Shown: positions 5,795-12,436 of the stretch, in pieces
Position numbering within the stretch: position 1 is the stretch's first letter
Layout of the letters: every line of letters begins with the position of its first letter
NCBI GenBank assembly: GCA_002307175.1
Contig: DBTS01000139.1
Coordinates: 21,308 to 36,260 of the forward strand
Direction: 5' to 3'
Length of the DNA stretch: 14,953 nucleotides
From: Rhodocyclaceae bacterium UBA1310
Lineage (GTDB): Bacteria; Pseudomonadota; Gammaproteobacteria; Burkholderiales; Rhodocyclaceae
The notes under the pieces: generated by a model
The model's database searches: none
Told to the model about the DNA's origin: nothing
The model's input: the letters and a program-made list of their open reading frames with translations, nothing else
Position numbers and translations under genes: made by a program

Positions 5795-6427
5795 ATGAAA
5801 ATTGCACCGGCGCCCGGGCGTCGTCTTGTCTTGCTCAATAAACCGTTCGGGGTGCTCAGCCAGTTCACCGGAGAGCCGGGGCAGCGCACGCTTGCCGATT
5901 ATGTGAAGGAGAAGGCAGTCTATGCTGCCGGGCGCCTGGATGCGGATAGCGAGGGTTTGCTGCTGCTGACTGATGATGGTGCATTCCAGCATCAGCTTGC
6001 GGACCCTCGCCACAAAATGCCCAAAATCTATCTTGCCCAGGTGGAAGGGGAGCCGACGCCGGAGGCCGTGCAGCGCCTGTGTGCCGGCCTCGATCTGGGG
6101 GATTTCGTGACGCATCCGTGCCGCGCCGAAGTGGTGCAGGAGCCGGAGTGGTTGTGGCCGCGCGATCCTCCCATCCGGGTGCGTCTGAGTATTCCGACGA
6201 GCTGGCTGCGCATCGAATTGCGCGAGGGCAAGAACCGGCAGGTGCGGCGCATGACCGCCAAGGTGGGTTTCCCCACCCTGCGCCTGATCCGGGCTTCGAT
6301 CGGCCCGTGGCAGCTGGGAGACCTGCAGCCAGGGCAGGTACGTATTTTGCATGCACCGGCGGAAGCTTCTGTTGTGCCCGTGGAGCGATCCACGCAGGGC
6401 AGGCGGCGTGTTAAGGACGGTGCCTGA
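5795..6427 (+). CDS. rluE: 23S rRNA pseudouridine synthase RluE (U2457 type)
   Basis: A single-domain RsuA/RluE-family pseudouridine synthase. E. coli RluE isomerises U2457 in 23S rRNA, and close similarity suggests the same target. Of its 210 residues, LLNKPFGVLSQFT (13-25), AAGRLDADSEGLLLLT (44-59, catalytic Asp49 in GRLD), KIYLAQVEG (77-85), WLWPRDPPIR (119-128), SIPTSWL (132-138) and EGKNRQVRRMTAKVGFPTLRL (about 144-164) follow E. coli RluE closely. The N-terminal S4 domain of RsuA/RluB proteins is absent, as expected for RluE. The C-terminal 25 residues are a basic, poorly conserved tail. The ATG at 5795 is the first possible start, because an in-frame TGA lies at 5786-5788. No good Shine-Dalgarno sequence precedes it, and the palindromic element ends only 8 bp upstream. 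Confidence 0.95.
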   Translation: MKIAPAPGRRLVLLNKPFGVLSQFTGEPGQRTLADYVKEKAVYAAGRLDADSEGLLLLTDDGAFQHQLADPRHKMPKIYLAQVEGEPTPEAVQRLCAGLDLGDFVTHPCRAEVVQEPEWLWPRDPPIRVRLSIPTSWLRIELREGKNRQVRRMTAKVGFPTLRLIRASIGPWQLGDLQPGQVRILHAPAEASVVPVERSTQGRRRVKDGA

Positions 6428-6515
6428 TGTTGCGACTCCGTGAGCAGGGTCATGTGCGGCTTTAAATCCTCATGCTTGCTAAATCATTCTGGTTTTTCTA
6501 CTGCGCTTCATGCTG

Positions 6516-6545
6516 CTGACGGAGCGTGCTCTCGCCCGTTAGAAT
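6516..6545 (+). promoter_or_regulatory. Candidate promoter of the DUF192 gene
   Basis: CTGACG (6516-6521) and TAGAAT (6540-6545, five of six to -10) are 18 bases apart, 35 bases upstream of the start codon. The -10 is flanked by the inverted repeat CGCCCG (6533-6538) / CGGGCG (6547-6552), which could be an operator or chance. Confidence 0.4.
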
Positions 6546-6579
6546 TCGGGCGGGAATTAAACAAGGCGTTCCACTTATC

Positions 6580-7017
6580 ATGAATATCCGTTCTCTTGCT
6601 GTGGTTTTTCTGTTGGCGGGGCTGTCTTTCGGTGTTTCGGCTCAGACATTGCGCACTGTGACGCTGGGTGCCGGTATGTACAAGATTCAGGCGGAAGTGG
6701 CGGATACCGAGCAGAGCCGCGAAACCGGCCTGATGTTTCGCAAGAGCCTGGCGCCGTATGGGGGCATGCTGTTTGTTTTCGACAATGCCCAGCCCTACTG
6801 TTTCTGGATGAAGAACACTCTGGTGCCGCTGTCCGTGGCCTTCATCAGCGAAACGGGTGAAATCGTGAACATTGAAGACATGAAGCCGCAGAGCGAGGCT
6901 AGTCACTGTGCAGCCAAACCGGTGATTTACGCGCTGGAAATGAATCAGGGCTGGTTCAGGAGCAAGGGCATTCGCGCAGGTCAGAAGCTTGAGGGGCTGG
7001 GCGCCAGCCACAAGTGA
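6580..7017 (+). CDS. Exported DUF192-family protein
   Basis: A 145-residue protein with an N-terminal signal peptide: MNIRS, a hydrophobic core, and predicted cleavage after VSA at residue 21. The mature part is one DUF192 domain: AEVADTEQSRETGLMFRKSL, then GGMLFVFD, the hallmark FWMKNTLVPLSVAFI, and a final GWFRSKGIRAGQKL. Two cysteines are present, one in the PYCFWM segment and one in ASHCAAK. The family is widespread in bacteria and archaea, but its function is not established as far as I know. The ATG at 6580 is chosen because the signal peptide starts there; the ribosome site is weak (an AAGG rather far upstream). The gene is on the same strand as rluE, 152 bp downstream and with a candidate promoter of its own, and ends at a bidirectional terminator. 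Confidence 0.9.
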   Translation: MNIRSLAVVFLLAGLSFGVSAQTLRTVTLGAGMYKIQAEVADTEQSRETGLMFRKSLAPYGGMLFVFDNAQPYCFWMKNTLVPLSVAFISETGEIVNIEDMKPQSEASHCAAKPVIYALEMNQGWFRSKGIRAGQKLEGLGASHK

Positions 7018-7027
7018 GCGGGCAAAC

Positions 7028-7054
7028 AAAAAGCAGGCCATGGCCTGCTTTTTT
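7028..7054. terminator. Bidirectional intrinsic terminator between DUF192 gene and rhlE
   Basis: A perfect 26-bp palindrome (7028-7053) centred on CCATGG has the core AAGCAGGCCA/TGGCCTGCTT. It is flanked by an A-run on the left and six T residues on the right (7049-7054). It begins 11 bases after the plus-strand stop and 23 bases beyond the minus-strand rhlE stop, so it can end both convergent transcripts. Confidence 0.92.
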
Positions 7055-7076
7055 GTGCTTTGAAACCGGGGGCAGC

Positions 7077-8507
7077 TTACCTGTCGCGTCCTGAGCCACC
7101 CAACAGGAAGGCCACTGTCTTGCGTGCGGGCAGGGCATTTGCCTCGGCTGCAATGGCGGAAGCAGAGGGCTGGCCGGCAGATGAACCCGTGGGGACGTAA
7201 GGCTGGTCGAAATCAAACCCGTCTTCGGTCACATTACGCGGTTTGCTCCTGCTTCTGCTGGCGCTGCTACTCGTGCCGGTACTGGTACTGGCGGCAGGCG
7301 CCTGATGCTCACGGCTGTGACGCACCGGGCGCCGTGCGCGCAAATCATCCTCAGTGGTGTCTGCACCGAAGCCGGGTACAGATTCCTGCGGGATCTTGAA
7401 CTTGATCAGGCGTTCGATTGCCGCCAGACGCGGGGTTTCTTCCGGTGCTACCAGCGAGGCGGCGGTACCGCTCTTGCCGGCGCGGCCGGTGCGGCCAATG
7501 CGGTGCACATAGTCTTCAGGCGTGCCCGGCAGTTCGTAATTCACCACATAGGGCAGGTCATCAACGTCCAGGCCGCGTGCGGCGACGTCGGTGGCAACCA
7601 GCACACGGGTGACGCCCGATTTGAAGTTGTCGAGCGCTTCGGTGCGTTGCTGCTGATTCTTGTCGCCGTGGATGGCGTCTGCCGAGATGCCTTCCTTCTG
7701 CAGATGCCGCGCAAGGCGCGAGCAGCCGAACTTGGTGCTGACGAATACCAGAGTCTGGGCCGGGCCGGCATCTCCATGCGTGAGCAGGTGGGCCAGCAGA
7801 TCGCGTTTGGCGGCGCTGGAAACCGGATAGACGAGGTGGCGGATGGTTTCCGAGACAGTGTTGCGGCGAGCCACTTCGATCAGCTGCGGATTGCGCAGCA
7901 TGGTGTCGGCGAGCTTGCGGATTTCTTCCGAGAAGGTGGCCGAGAACAACAGGCTTTGCCGGGTTGCCGGCAGCAGGCTGATGATGCGGCGGATATCGGG
8001 GATGAAGCCCATGTCGAGCATACGGTCGGCTTCATCGAGAATCAGGAATTCAACCTGGCTCAGAATGATGGTCTTCTGCTGCACGTGGTCGAGCAGGCGG
8101 CCCGGGGTGGCCACCACAATCTCAATACCGCGGCGCAGCTCGGCAATCTGCGCATCCATATCCACGCCGCCATAAATGCAGGTGGAGCGCAAAGGCAGGT
8201 ATTTGCTGTAGATTTGTACCGATTCATGCACCTGCATCGCCAGTTCGCGCGTTGGCGCCACGATCAGGGCGCGCACAGGGTGGCGTGCCGGGGAGGTGCT
8301 GGAGCTGGCCATCGGAGCCAGGCGCTGCAGCAGAGGCAGGGTGAACCCGGCAGTTTTGCCGGTGCCGGTCTGCGCGCCGCCCATAACGTCCTGCCCCGCC
8401 AGGACGACAGGGATGGCCTGTGCCTGAATGGGGGTGGGTTCGGTATAGCCCGCTTCTTCAACAGCGCGCAACAGTTCGGGAATCAGTCCGAGATCGGTGA
8501 AACTCAT
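7077..8507 (-). CDS. rhlE: DEAD-box ATP-dependent RNA helicase, RhlE type
   Basis: A 476-residue DEAD-box helicase that unwinds short RNA duplexes; RhlE relatives act in ribosome assembly and RNA turnover. The motifs appear in order: Q motif region GYTEPTPIQ (20-28), Walker A AQTGTGKT (45-52), PTRELA (85-90), TPGR (134-137), LDEADRMLDMGF (157-168), SAT (189-191), ATDVAARGLDV (305-315) and HRIGRTGRAGK (335-345). The C-terminal tail from about 380 is low-complexity, rich in Ser, Thr, Arg and Ala, and ends in KTVAFLLGGSGRDR, an ending I associate with betaproteobacterial RhlE proteins. The ATG at 8507 (MSFTDLGL) is preferred over an upstream in-frame start at 8564 because the family begins there, although no clear Shine-Dalgarno precedes it. 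A TATACT at 8568-8573 (complement) may be its -10. Confidence 0.95.
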   Translation of the reverse strand: MSFTDLGLIPELLRAVEEAGYTEPTPIQAQAIPVVLAGQDVMGGAQTGTGKTAGFTLPLLQRLAPMASSSTSPARHPVRALIVAPTRELAMQVHESVQIYSKYLPLRSTCIYGGVDMDAQIAELRRGIEIVVATPGRLLDHVQQKTIILSQVEFLILDEADRMLDMGFIPDIRRIISLLPATRQSLLFSATFSEEIRKLADTMLRNPQLIEVARRNTVSETIRHLVYPVSSAAKRDLLAHLLTHGDAGPAQTLVFVSTKFGCSRLARHLQKEGISADAIHGDKNQQQRTEALDNFKSGVTRVLVATDVAARGLDVDDLPYVVNYELPGTPEDYVHRIGRTGRAGKSGTAASLVAPEETPRLAAIERLIKFKIPQESVPGFGADTTEDDLRARRPVRHSREHQAPAASTSTGTSSSASRSRSKPRNVTEDGFDFDQPYVPTGSSAGQPSASAIAAEANALPARKTVAFLLGGSGRDR

Positions 8508-8567
8508 GGCTTCGGGGGTACTTCGCCATCTCTTGGATGACGAGCCTTTTTCTAGAGAAAACAAGGC

Positions 8568-8573
8568 AGTATA
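8568..8573 (-). promoter_or_regulatory. Possible -10 element for rhlE
   Basis: TATACT on the minus strand lies 60 bases before the rhlE start and just downstream of the rlmM stop. No -35 match lies at normal spacing. A 6-2-6 inverted repeat, TTTTCT-AG-AGAAAA, lies between it and the gene, at about 8548-8561. Confidence 0.3.
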
Positions 8574-8593
8574 CCCCTGTCCGCTTCTCCGCC

Positions 8594-9712
8594 CTAGCGT
8601 CTCTTGGGTTTTTCCTGCTCAGCGGGGGATGCGAGCGTCTTGGCCAGGTAGGCGGTAACCTCTTCACGGTCATGATACAGGTGGCGTATGCGGAGGACGT
8701 AGCTGTCGCCATGCAGCTTGAAACGGGCGTCAATCTGCTGGCAACAGCGGCGAAGTTCTTCAAAACGCTTCTTCATGGGCAGTTTCAGGTTGAAGATGCT
8801 GCGCCGTGCCCGACCTGTGGCAACCCAGTCTGCCACGAGCTGGGCGATGCGCGAAGGCTGTTCCACCATATCGCAGACCAGCCACTCCACCTGCTTGCGG
8901 GGCGCCCGCCAGTTAAAGCCGTCGGCACGGATGTGTTCAACCATGCCGTTTGCCATCAGGGATGGTGCAATCGGGCCGTTATCGACCGCAAAAACGTGCA
9001 GGCCGCGTTGGGCAAACTGATAGCTCCAGCCGCCGGGCGCAGCCCCCAGATCGACGGCGTACAGGCCGGCACGCAGGGCCGCAACGCGCTCTTCCTCGGT
9101 CATCAATGCCTGGAAGGCTTCGGCAAGCTTCAGCGTGGAGCGGCTTGGGGCTTCATGCGGCATGCGCAGACGGGCGATGCCCATGGGCCAGGGAGAGGCG
9201 TCGTCAGCCAGCGAGACGCCGATGTCGACACGGCTCGAATCCTTGAAAAACAGATGCAGCGTGGGCAGCTCCGGCATGTTGTCACGCAGCAGCTTCTGCG
9301 CATGCAGGGCACGTTCGATGTGCGGCACGAAACGCTTGAGAAAGCCAGAGAGTGTCTTGGCTTCGTTGGTGTCGGCGGTTTCCACGTCGAGGCGTGCGAA
9401 TTTCAGGCCCAGCTTACGGATGGTCTCAATGATCGGGGTGGCGCGATCCTGCTGGGGCAGTTCGTCCACGCGTTCAACCCAGATGCTGCGCTGGCGGGCG
9501 AACACAAATGCGGTAAATGGCAGGGCTTGTGCAGCCTGTTGCCAGTCGAAGAGTTCGTCGAAGATGAAGTGTACGATCCCCTCGCCCGATTTGGGGCGGG
9601 CCGAGCCGAAAAGGCCGGCCTGGCGCGTGAGGGAATCGGCTTCCGCCGCGCACTCGGTTTCGAAACCGGGGCGACACAGCAGGATCAGGCCTTTTGCAGT
9701 GGGTGCGGGCAT
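8594..9712 (-). CDS. rlmM: 23S rRNA 2'-O-ribose methyltransferase RlmM (C2498)
   Basis: RlmM transfers a methyl group from S-adenosylmethionine to the 2'-OH of C2498 in 23S rRNA. The 372-residue reading matches E. coli RlmM (366 aa) throughout. It has LLCRPGFETECAAE (11-24), ADTNEAK (113-119), the conserved PSRSTLKLAEAF (189-200), the SAM-binding DLGAAPGGWSYQ (221-232), VCDMVE (279-284), NLKLPMKKR (308-316) and LYHDREEVT (345-353). The K-D-K-E tetrad expected of this methyltransferase class maps to Lys195, Asp281, Lys310 and Glu350. The ATG at 9712 fits the family N-terminus but lacks a Shine-Dalgarno; the in-frame ATG at 9775 has a weak GAAGAG upstream and would add 21 residues. The gene lies 94 bp after the lipoprotein gene and 86 bp before rhlE on the same strand. 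Confidence 0.95.
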   Translation of the reverse strand: MPAPTAKGLILLCRPGFETECAAEADSLTRQAGLFGSARPKSGEGIVHFIFDELFDWQQAAQALPFTAFVFARQRSIWVERVDELPQQDRATPIIETIRKLGLKFARLDVETADTNEAKTLSGFLKRFVPHIERALHAQKLLRDNMPELPTLHLFFKDSSRVDIGVSLADDASPWPMGIARLRMPHEAPSRSTLKLAEAFQALMTEEERVAALRAGLYAVDLGAAPGGWSYQFAQRGLHVFAVDNGPIAPSLMANGMVEHIRADGFNWRAPRKQVEWLVCDMVEQPSRIAQLVADWVATGRARRSIFNLKLPMKKRFEELRRCCQQIDARFKLHGDSYVLRIRHLYHDREEVTAYLAKTLASPAEQEKPKRR

Positions 9713-9806
9713 GTTACGGGCAGGCAGGCATTGAATGGACGTGCATTCTAACAGCCCCTCTCTGAACCTGTTCATGCGCAGCTCTTCGTACTGCTCTGAC
9801 AGACTC

Positions 9807-10205
9807 TCAGGTGCCCGAGTCAGCCTTGCTGCGGCGGCGTGAGCTGGATTTGGCCGGCTTTGAGGACTCGGCCTCAGTGCTGGTATCCGCATCGCTGTCG
9901 CCCGAAGCAGTGGAGGATTTGGCGCTCTGTTGCGGAATTTCCGGCTTGATGACTTCGAGCTTGTTTTCCGTCATGTAATCGTTCATCTCTTTCCAGCCTG
10001 CGAAAATGGCGGCTTTCTGGGCTGTCTGATTGAGATTGAAGCAATCTTCCAGGGCACGGCCTGCCTGTCGGCAGGCGCTGCCAATGGCACGCCCCTCGGC
10101 TTCCTTGGCCGCGGCATCCTTGGCGGGGTCGGGTAGTCCAAGGCGGTCACAGGCGCTTAGCGCGCAGAGGATGAACGACAGCAGGCAGAGGACAAAGACT
10201 TTCAT
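9807..10205 (-). CDS. Small lipoprotein of unknown function
   Basis: A 132-residue predicted lipoprotein. MKVF, a hydrophobic core and the lipobox LSAC put the lipidated cysteine at residue 19. Asp20 follows it; in E. coli an Asp at +2 favours retention at the inner membrane. The mature part has two cysteines within a helical-looking stretch (CRQAGRALEDCFNLN, about 51-65), then KAAIFAGWKEMNDYMTENKLEVI. The last 35 residues are low-complexity, rich in Ser, Lys, Asp and Arg. I recognise no domain with an assigned function. The ATG at 10205 is chosen because it starts the signal sequence; the only longer reading uses a TTG at 10223. No clear Shine-Dalgarno is seen. It is divergent from the UgpB-like gene and upstream of rlmM on the same strand. 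Confidence 0.85.
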   Translation of the reverse strand: MKVFVLCLLSFILCALSACDRLGLPDPAKDAAAKEAEGRAIGSACRQAGRALEDCFNLNQTAQKAAIFAGWKEMNDYMTENKLEVIKPEIPQQSAKSSTASGDSDADTSTEAESSKPAKSSSRRRSKADSGT

Positions 10206-10326
10206 TGCAAGCCGTAAATTCAAGTTCGAATGTATGCTTAACGTCAGTTCAGCATCTGTCTTGAACCGTTTATCACTTCATTGCCGCAGTTTGTTTGATG
10301 GCATCCGCCACGCCTGTCTTGGCGCC

Positions 10327-10332
10327 TATAAT
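10327..10332 (+). promoter_or_regulatory. Consensus -10 box of the ugpB-ugpQ unit
   Basis: A perfect TATAAT lies 35 bases before the UgpB-like start codon. No good -35 hexamer lies 16-18 bases upstream, which suggests an activator-dependent promoter. In E. coli the ugp genes are under PhoB, but I could not identify a convincing Pho box here. Confidence 0.5.
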
Positions 10333-10367
10333 TCGCACCCTGACCGTGTCGTCATCCAGGAGTGTTC

Positions 10368-11678
10368 ATGTCCCCGCATTCGATTTTCCGCAGCAAGCCG
10401 GTACTTGCTGCTGTTCTTTTGGCACTGGCAATCGCGCCGGTAGCCGTTCAGGCCAAGAGTGCCAAACCCGCCGCCAAGGCTGCCCCGGAATCTGCCGTGG
10501 CCTCCGCCAACGTCGTGCTGGCCCATCAGCTGGGCGCCGACAAGAGTGAGCAGCTTGCGCGCCTCATCGAGCGTTTCAATGCCCAGAGCAAGGTGGGTCA
10601 GATCACCCTGGCGGATGCGCCCTGGCAGCCTGGCACCAAGGCTCAACTGGCCATTCTGAACGAAGGCGAAGAAGCCGGTCTGGTTGCCTCCCGCCGCTAT
10701 ACGCCGCTGTGGGAAGTCATGAAGGAAGCCCGCGAGCCCCTGAAGACGCTGCCGGTGCCGCGCTTCATGGTGCCCTCTGCACTGGACGCTGCCGGGCATC
10801 CGATTGCGCTGCCGGTGGGTCTGGCGACGCCGCTGGTGTTTGTGAACAAGGATGTGCTGAGCAAGACCGGGGTTGATGCCAACAGTCTGCCGCGCACCTG
10901 GGGCGCGTGGCAGGATGTGCTGAGCAAGCTCGTGCAAAGTGGTCAGGCCTGCCCGATGACGGCATCCTATCCGGTGTCCACGCTGCTGGAAAACGCCAGT
11001 GCCTGGAACAATCAGGCATTTGCCACGGGTGGCAAGAATGAGCAGATCGCCGTTAATGGGCTGATCCAGGTCAAGCATCTGGCCAAGATGAGCACCTGGT
11101 ATCGTTCCGGCCTGCTCAAGATGTACGGCCGCGGTGGCGAAGGTGAAGAGCGTTTTGCCAAGGGTGAATGTGCTGTGCTGGTGGCTCCCTCCAGCGCCTT
11201 CCCGACGCTCAAGCGCGCTGCCAGCTTCCCGGTTGGGGTGGCTGCCTATCCGTATCATGATGATGCCTACGGCGCACCGCAGAATACCTGGGCCGATGGC
11301 CCGGCAATGTGGGTGGGGAGTGCTCTGAACAAGGCTGAAACCCGCGTGGTGGCCTCTTTCGTGGCCTTCTGGCTGGAACCGCAGAATCAGGCTGACTGGC
11401 AGGTGAATGCCGGCTATCTGCCGCTGAGTCAGGCAGGTTATGTGCTGACCCAGTCTTCGCGTCTCATGAAGGATGATCTGGAAGCCCAGCGTATCGCGAT
11501 TGCCGAACTGACCAACAAGCCGGTTACGAACGCTTCTGCCGCAAGTGCCCTGGCCCATCGCCCCGGTGTGAGCAATGTGCTCGCCGATGAAATGGAACAG
11601 GTTCTCAATGGCAAGAAGCCGCCGAAGCAGGGACTTGATGACGCAGTGGAACGCATCCGCACCGGGCGCGTGAATTGA
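10368..11678 (+). CDS. Periplasmic substrate-binding protein, UgpB-like
   Basis: A 436-residue extracellular solute-binding protein with a signal peptide (basic MSPHSIFRSK, hydrophobic core, likely cleavage after VQA near residue 27). It aligns with E. coli UgpB (438 aa), which binds glycerol-3-phosphate and glycerophosphocholine. Shared segments include PLVFVNKDVLSKTGVD, LENASAWNNQAFAT, FAKGECAVLVAPSSA, YPYHDDAYGAPQN, an NAGYLPLSQAGY stretch, and the ending LDDAVERIRTGR. The N-terminal lobe is more divergent, and the aromatic stretch before LENASAW differs from E. coli, so the ligand may differ too. AGGAG lies 5 nt before the ATG at 10368. Its stop overlaps the start of the phosphodiesterase gene, supporting a joint role in glycerophosphodiester use. 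No ugpA, ugpE or ugpC is adjacent, so the permease is elsewhere or absent. Confidence 0.87.
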   Translation: MSPHSIFRSKPVLAAVLLALAIAPVAVQAKSAKPAAKAAPESAVASANVVLAHQLGADKSEQLARLIERFNAQSKVGQITLADAPWQPGTKAQLAILNEGEEAGLVASRRYTPLWEVMKEAREPLKTLPVPRFMVPSALDAAGHPIALPVGLATPLVFVNKDVLSKTGVDANSLPRTWGAWQDVLSKLVQSGQACPMTASYPVSTLLENASAWNNQAFATGGKNEQIAVNGLIQVKHLAKMSTWYRSGLLKMYGRGGEGEERFAKGECAVLVAPSSAFPTLKRAASFPVGVAAYPYHDDAYGAPQNTWADGPAMWVGSALNKAETRVVASFVAFWLEPQNQADWQVNAGYLPLSQAGYVLTQSSRLMKDDLEAQRIAIAELTNKPVTNASAASALAHRPGVSNVLADEMEQVLNGKKPPKQGLDDAVERIRTGRVN

Positions 11679-12424
11679 GCGGCTGGGTTTATCCCTCAGT
11701 CATGGCGCACCGCTGCGGCGGTGCGCTGGCTCCCGAGAACACCTTGCCCGGTCTGGGCATCACGGTGGCTCTCGGGGGGCATGGTGTCGAGTTCGACGTC
11801 ATGCTGTCAGCAGAGGGTACGCCATGGGTGATCCACGACGAAACCCTGGATCGCACCACTGATGCACAAGGGCCGGTATGCGAGAAAAGCGATGCCGCTC
11901 TGGCGCTGGTGGATGCAGGCTGCCGCCATCACAAGGCATTCCGTGCCACCCGGCTGCCCACTTTTGCGGTGCTCATGGCTGGCTGCCGCACCCTGGGCCT
12001 GCTGCCCAATGTCGAAATCAAGCCGGCCACCGGGTTTGAACGGGTGACCGGAACTGTGGTGGCGCGCACCATTGTGCAACGCCACTGGGATGCACCGGGT
12101 GCTCTGGTACTCTCCTCATTTTCCGAAGAAGCGCTGGAAGCTGCCGGGCTTGAGGCCCCGCATCTGCCTCGGGCCCTGCTCATCGACCGGGTGCCGGAAG
12201 ACTGGGCGTCACGCTGTTCCCGTCTTGGTGTGATGGCGATCCATACCAACTGCGCCTATCTGACGCGGCAACAGACCGAAGCCATTCGCGGTGCCGGCCT
12301 GCAGCTTGCCGTATATACCGAGAATGATCCTGCCCATGCACGCGAACTGCATGCCTGGGGGGTTGCCTGCATCATTACGGACCGCCCCGATATCGTCACC
12401 GAGGCAGTCCTTGCTTCTGCCTAA
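11675..12424 (+). CDS. ugpQ: Glycerophosphodiester phosphodiesterase, UgpQ-like
   Basis: This enzyme hydrolyses glycerophosphodiesters to glycerol-3-phosphate and an alcohol. The 249-residue protein has no signal peptide and aligns end to end with cytoplasmic E. coli UgpQ (247 aa). Motifs: AHRCGGALAPENT (11-23), VEFDVMLSAEG (38-48), HDETLDRTT (54-62), NVEIKPATG (112-120), SSFSEEAL (147-154) and ITDRPDI (234-240). His12, Arg13, Glu39, Asp41, His54, Glu114 and Lys116 fit the family's catalytic and metal set. Cys14 replaces the usual glycine of HRG. The start is a TTG at 11675: the resulting MSGWVYP matches the MSNWPYP opening of E. coli UgpQ, and TTGA overlaps the upstream stop by 4 nt, a coupling arrangement. 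It ends 7 bp from the convergent exbD, with no terminator between them. Confidence 0.92.
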   Translation: MSGWVYPSVMAHRCGGALAPENTLPGLGITVALGGHGVEFDVMLSAEGTPWVIHDETLDRTTDAQGPVCEKSDAALALVDAGCRHHKAFRATRLPTFAVLMAGCRTLGLLPNVEIKPATGFERVTGTVVARTIVQRHWDAPGALVLSSFSEEALEAAGLEAPHLPRALLIDRVPEDWASRCSRLGVMAIHTNCAYLTRQQTEAIRGAGLQLAVYTENDPAHARELHAWGVACIITDRPDIVTEAVLASA

Positions 12425-12436
12425 TTTCTGCCTAAT
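12415..12436. repeat. Perfect 11-bp tandem duplication across the ugpQ and exbD stop codons
   Basis: TTCTGCCTAAT occurs at 12415-12425 and again at 12426-12436 with no gap. The first copy carries the ugpQ TAA (12422-12424). The second carries the exbD stop, read as TAG on the minus strand (12432-12434). Confidence 0.95.

Noticed and set aside
7305..8540. A 411-codon open frame on the plus strand opposite rhlE
   Set aside because: Antisense shadow of a clear DEAD-box helicase gene; no domain and no ribosome site.
8537..9751. A 404-codon open frame opposite rlmM
   Set aside because: Antisense shadow; the RlmM motifs on the minus strand are complete.
10211..10230. GTTCGAAT resembling a tRNA T-arm
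   Set aside because: No acceptor, D-arm or anticodon arm could be built around it; no tRNA gene was found in the window.
10326..11558. A 410-codon open frame on the minus strand across the UgpB-like gene
   Set aside because: Composition (Gly/Arg/His-rich, no domain) is that of an antisense frame, and it runs over the promoter of the real gene.
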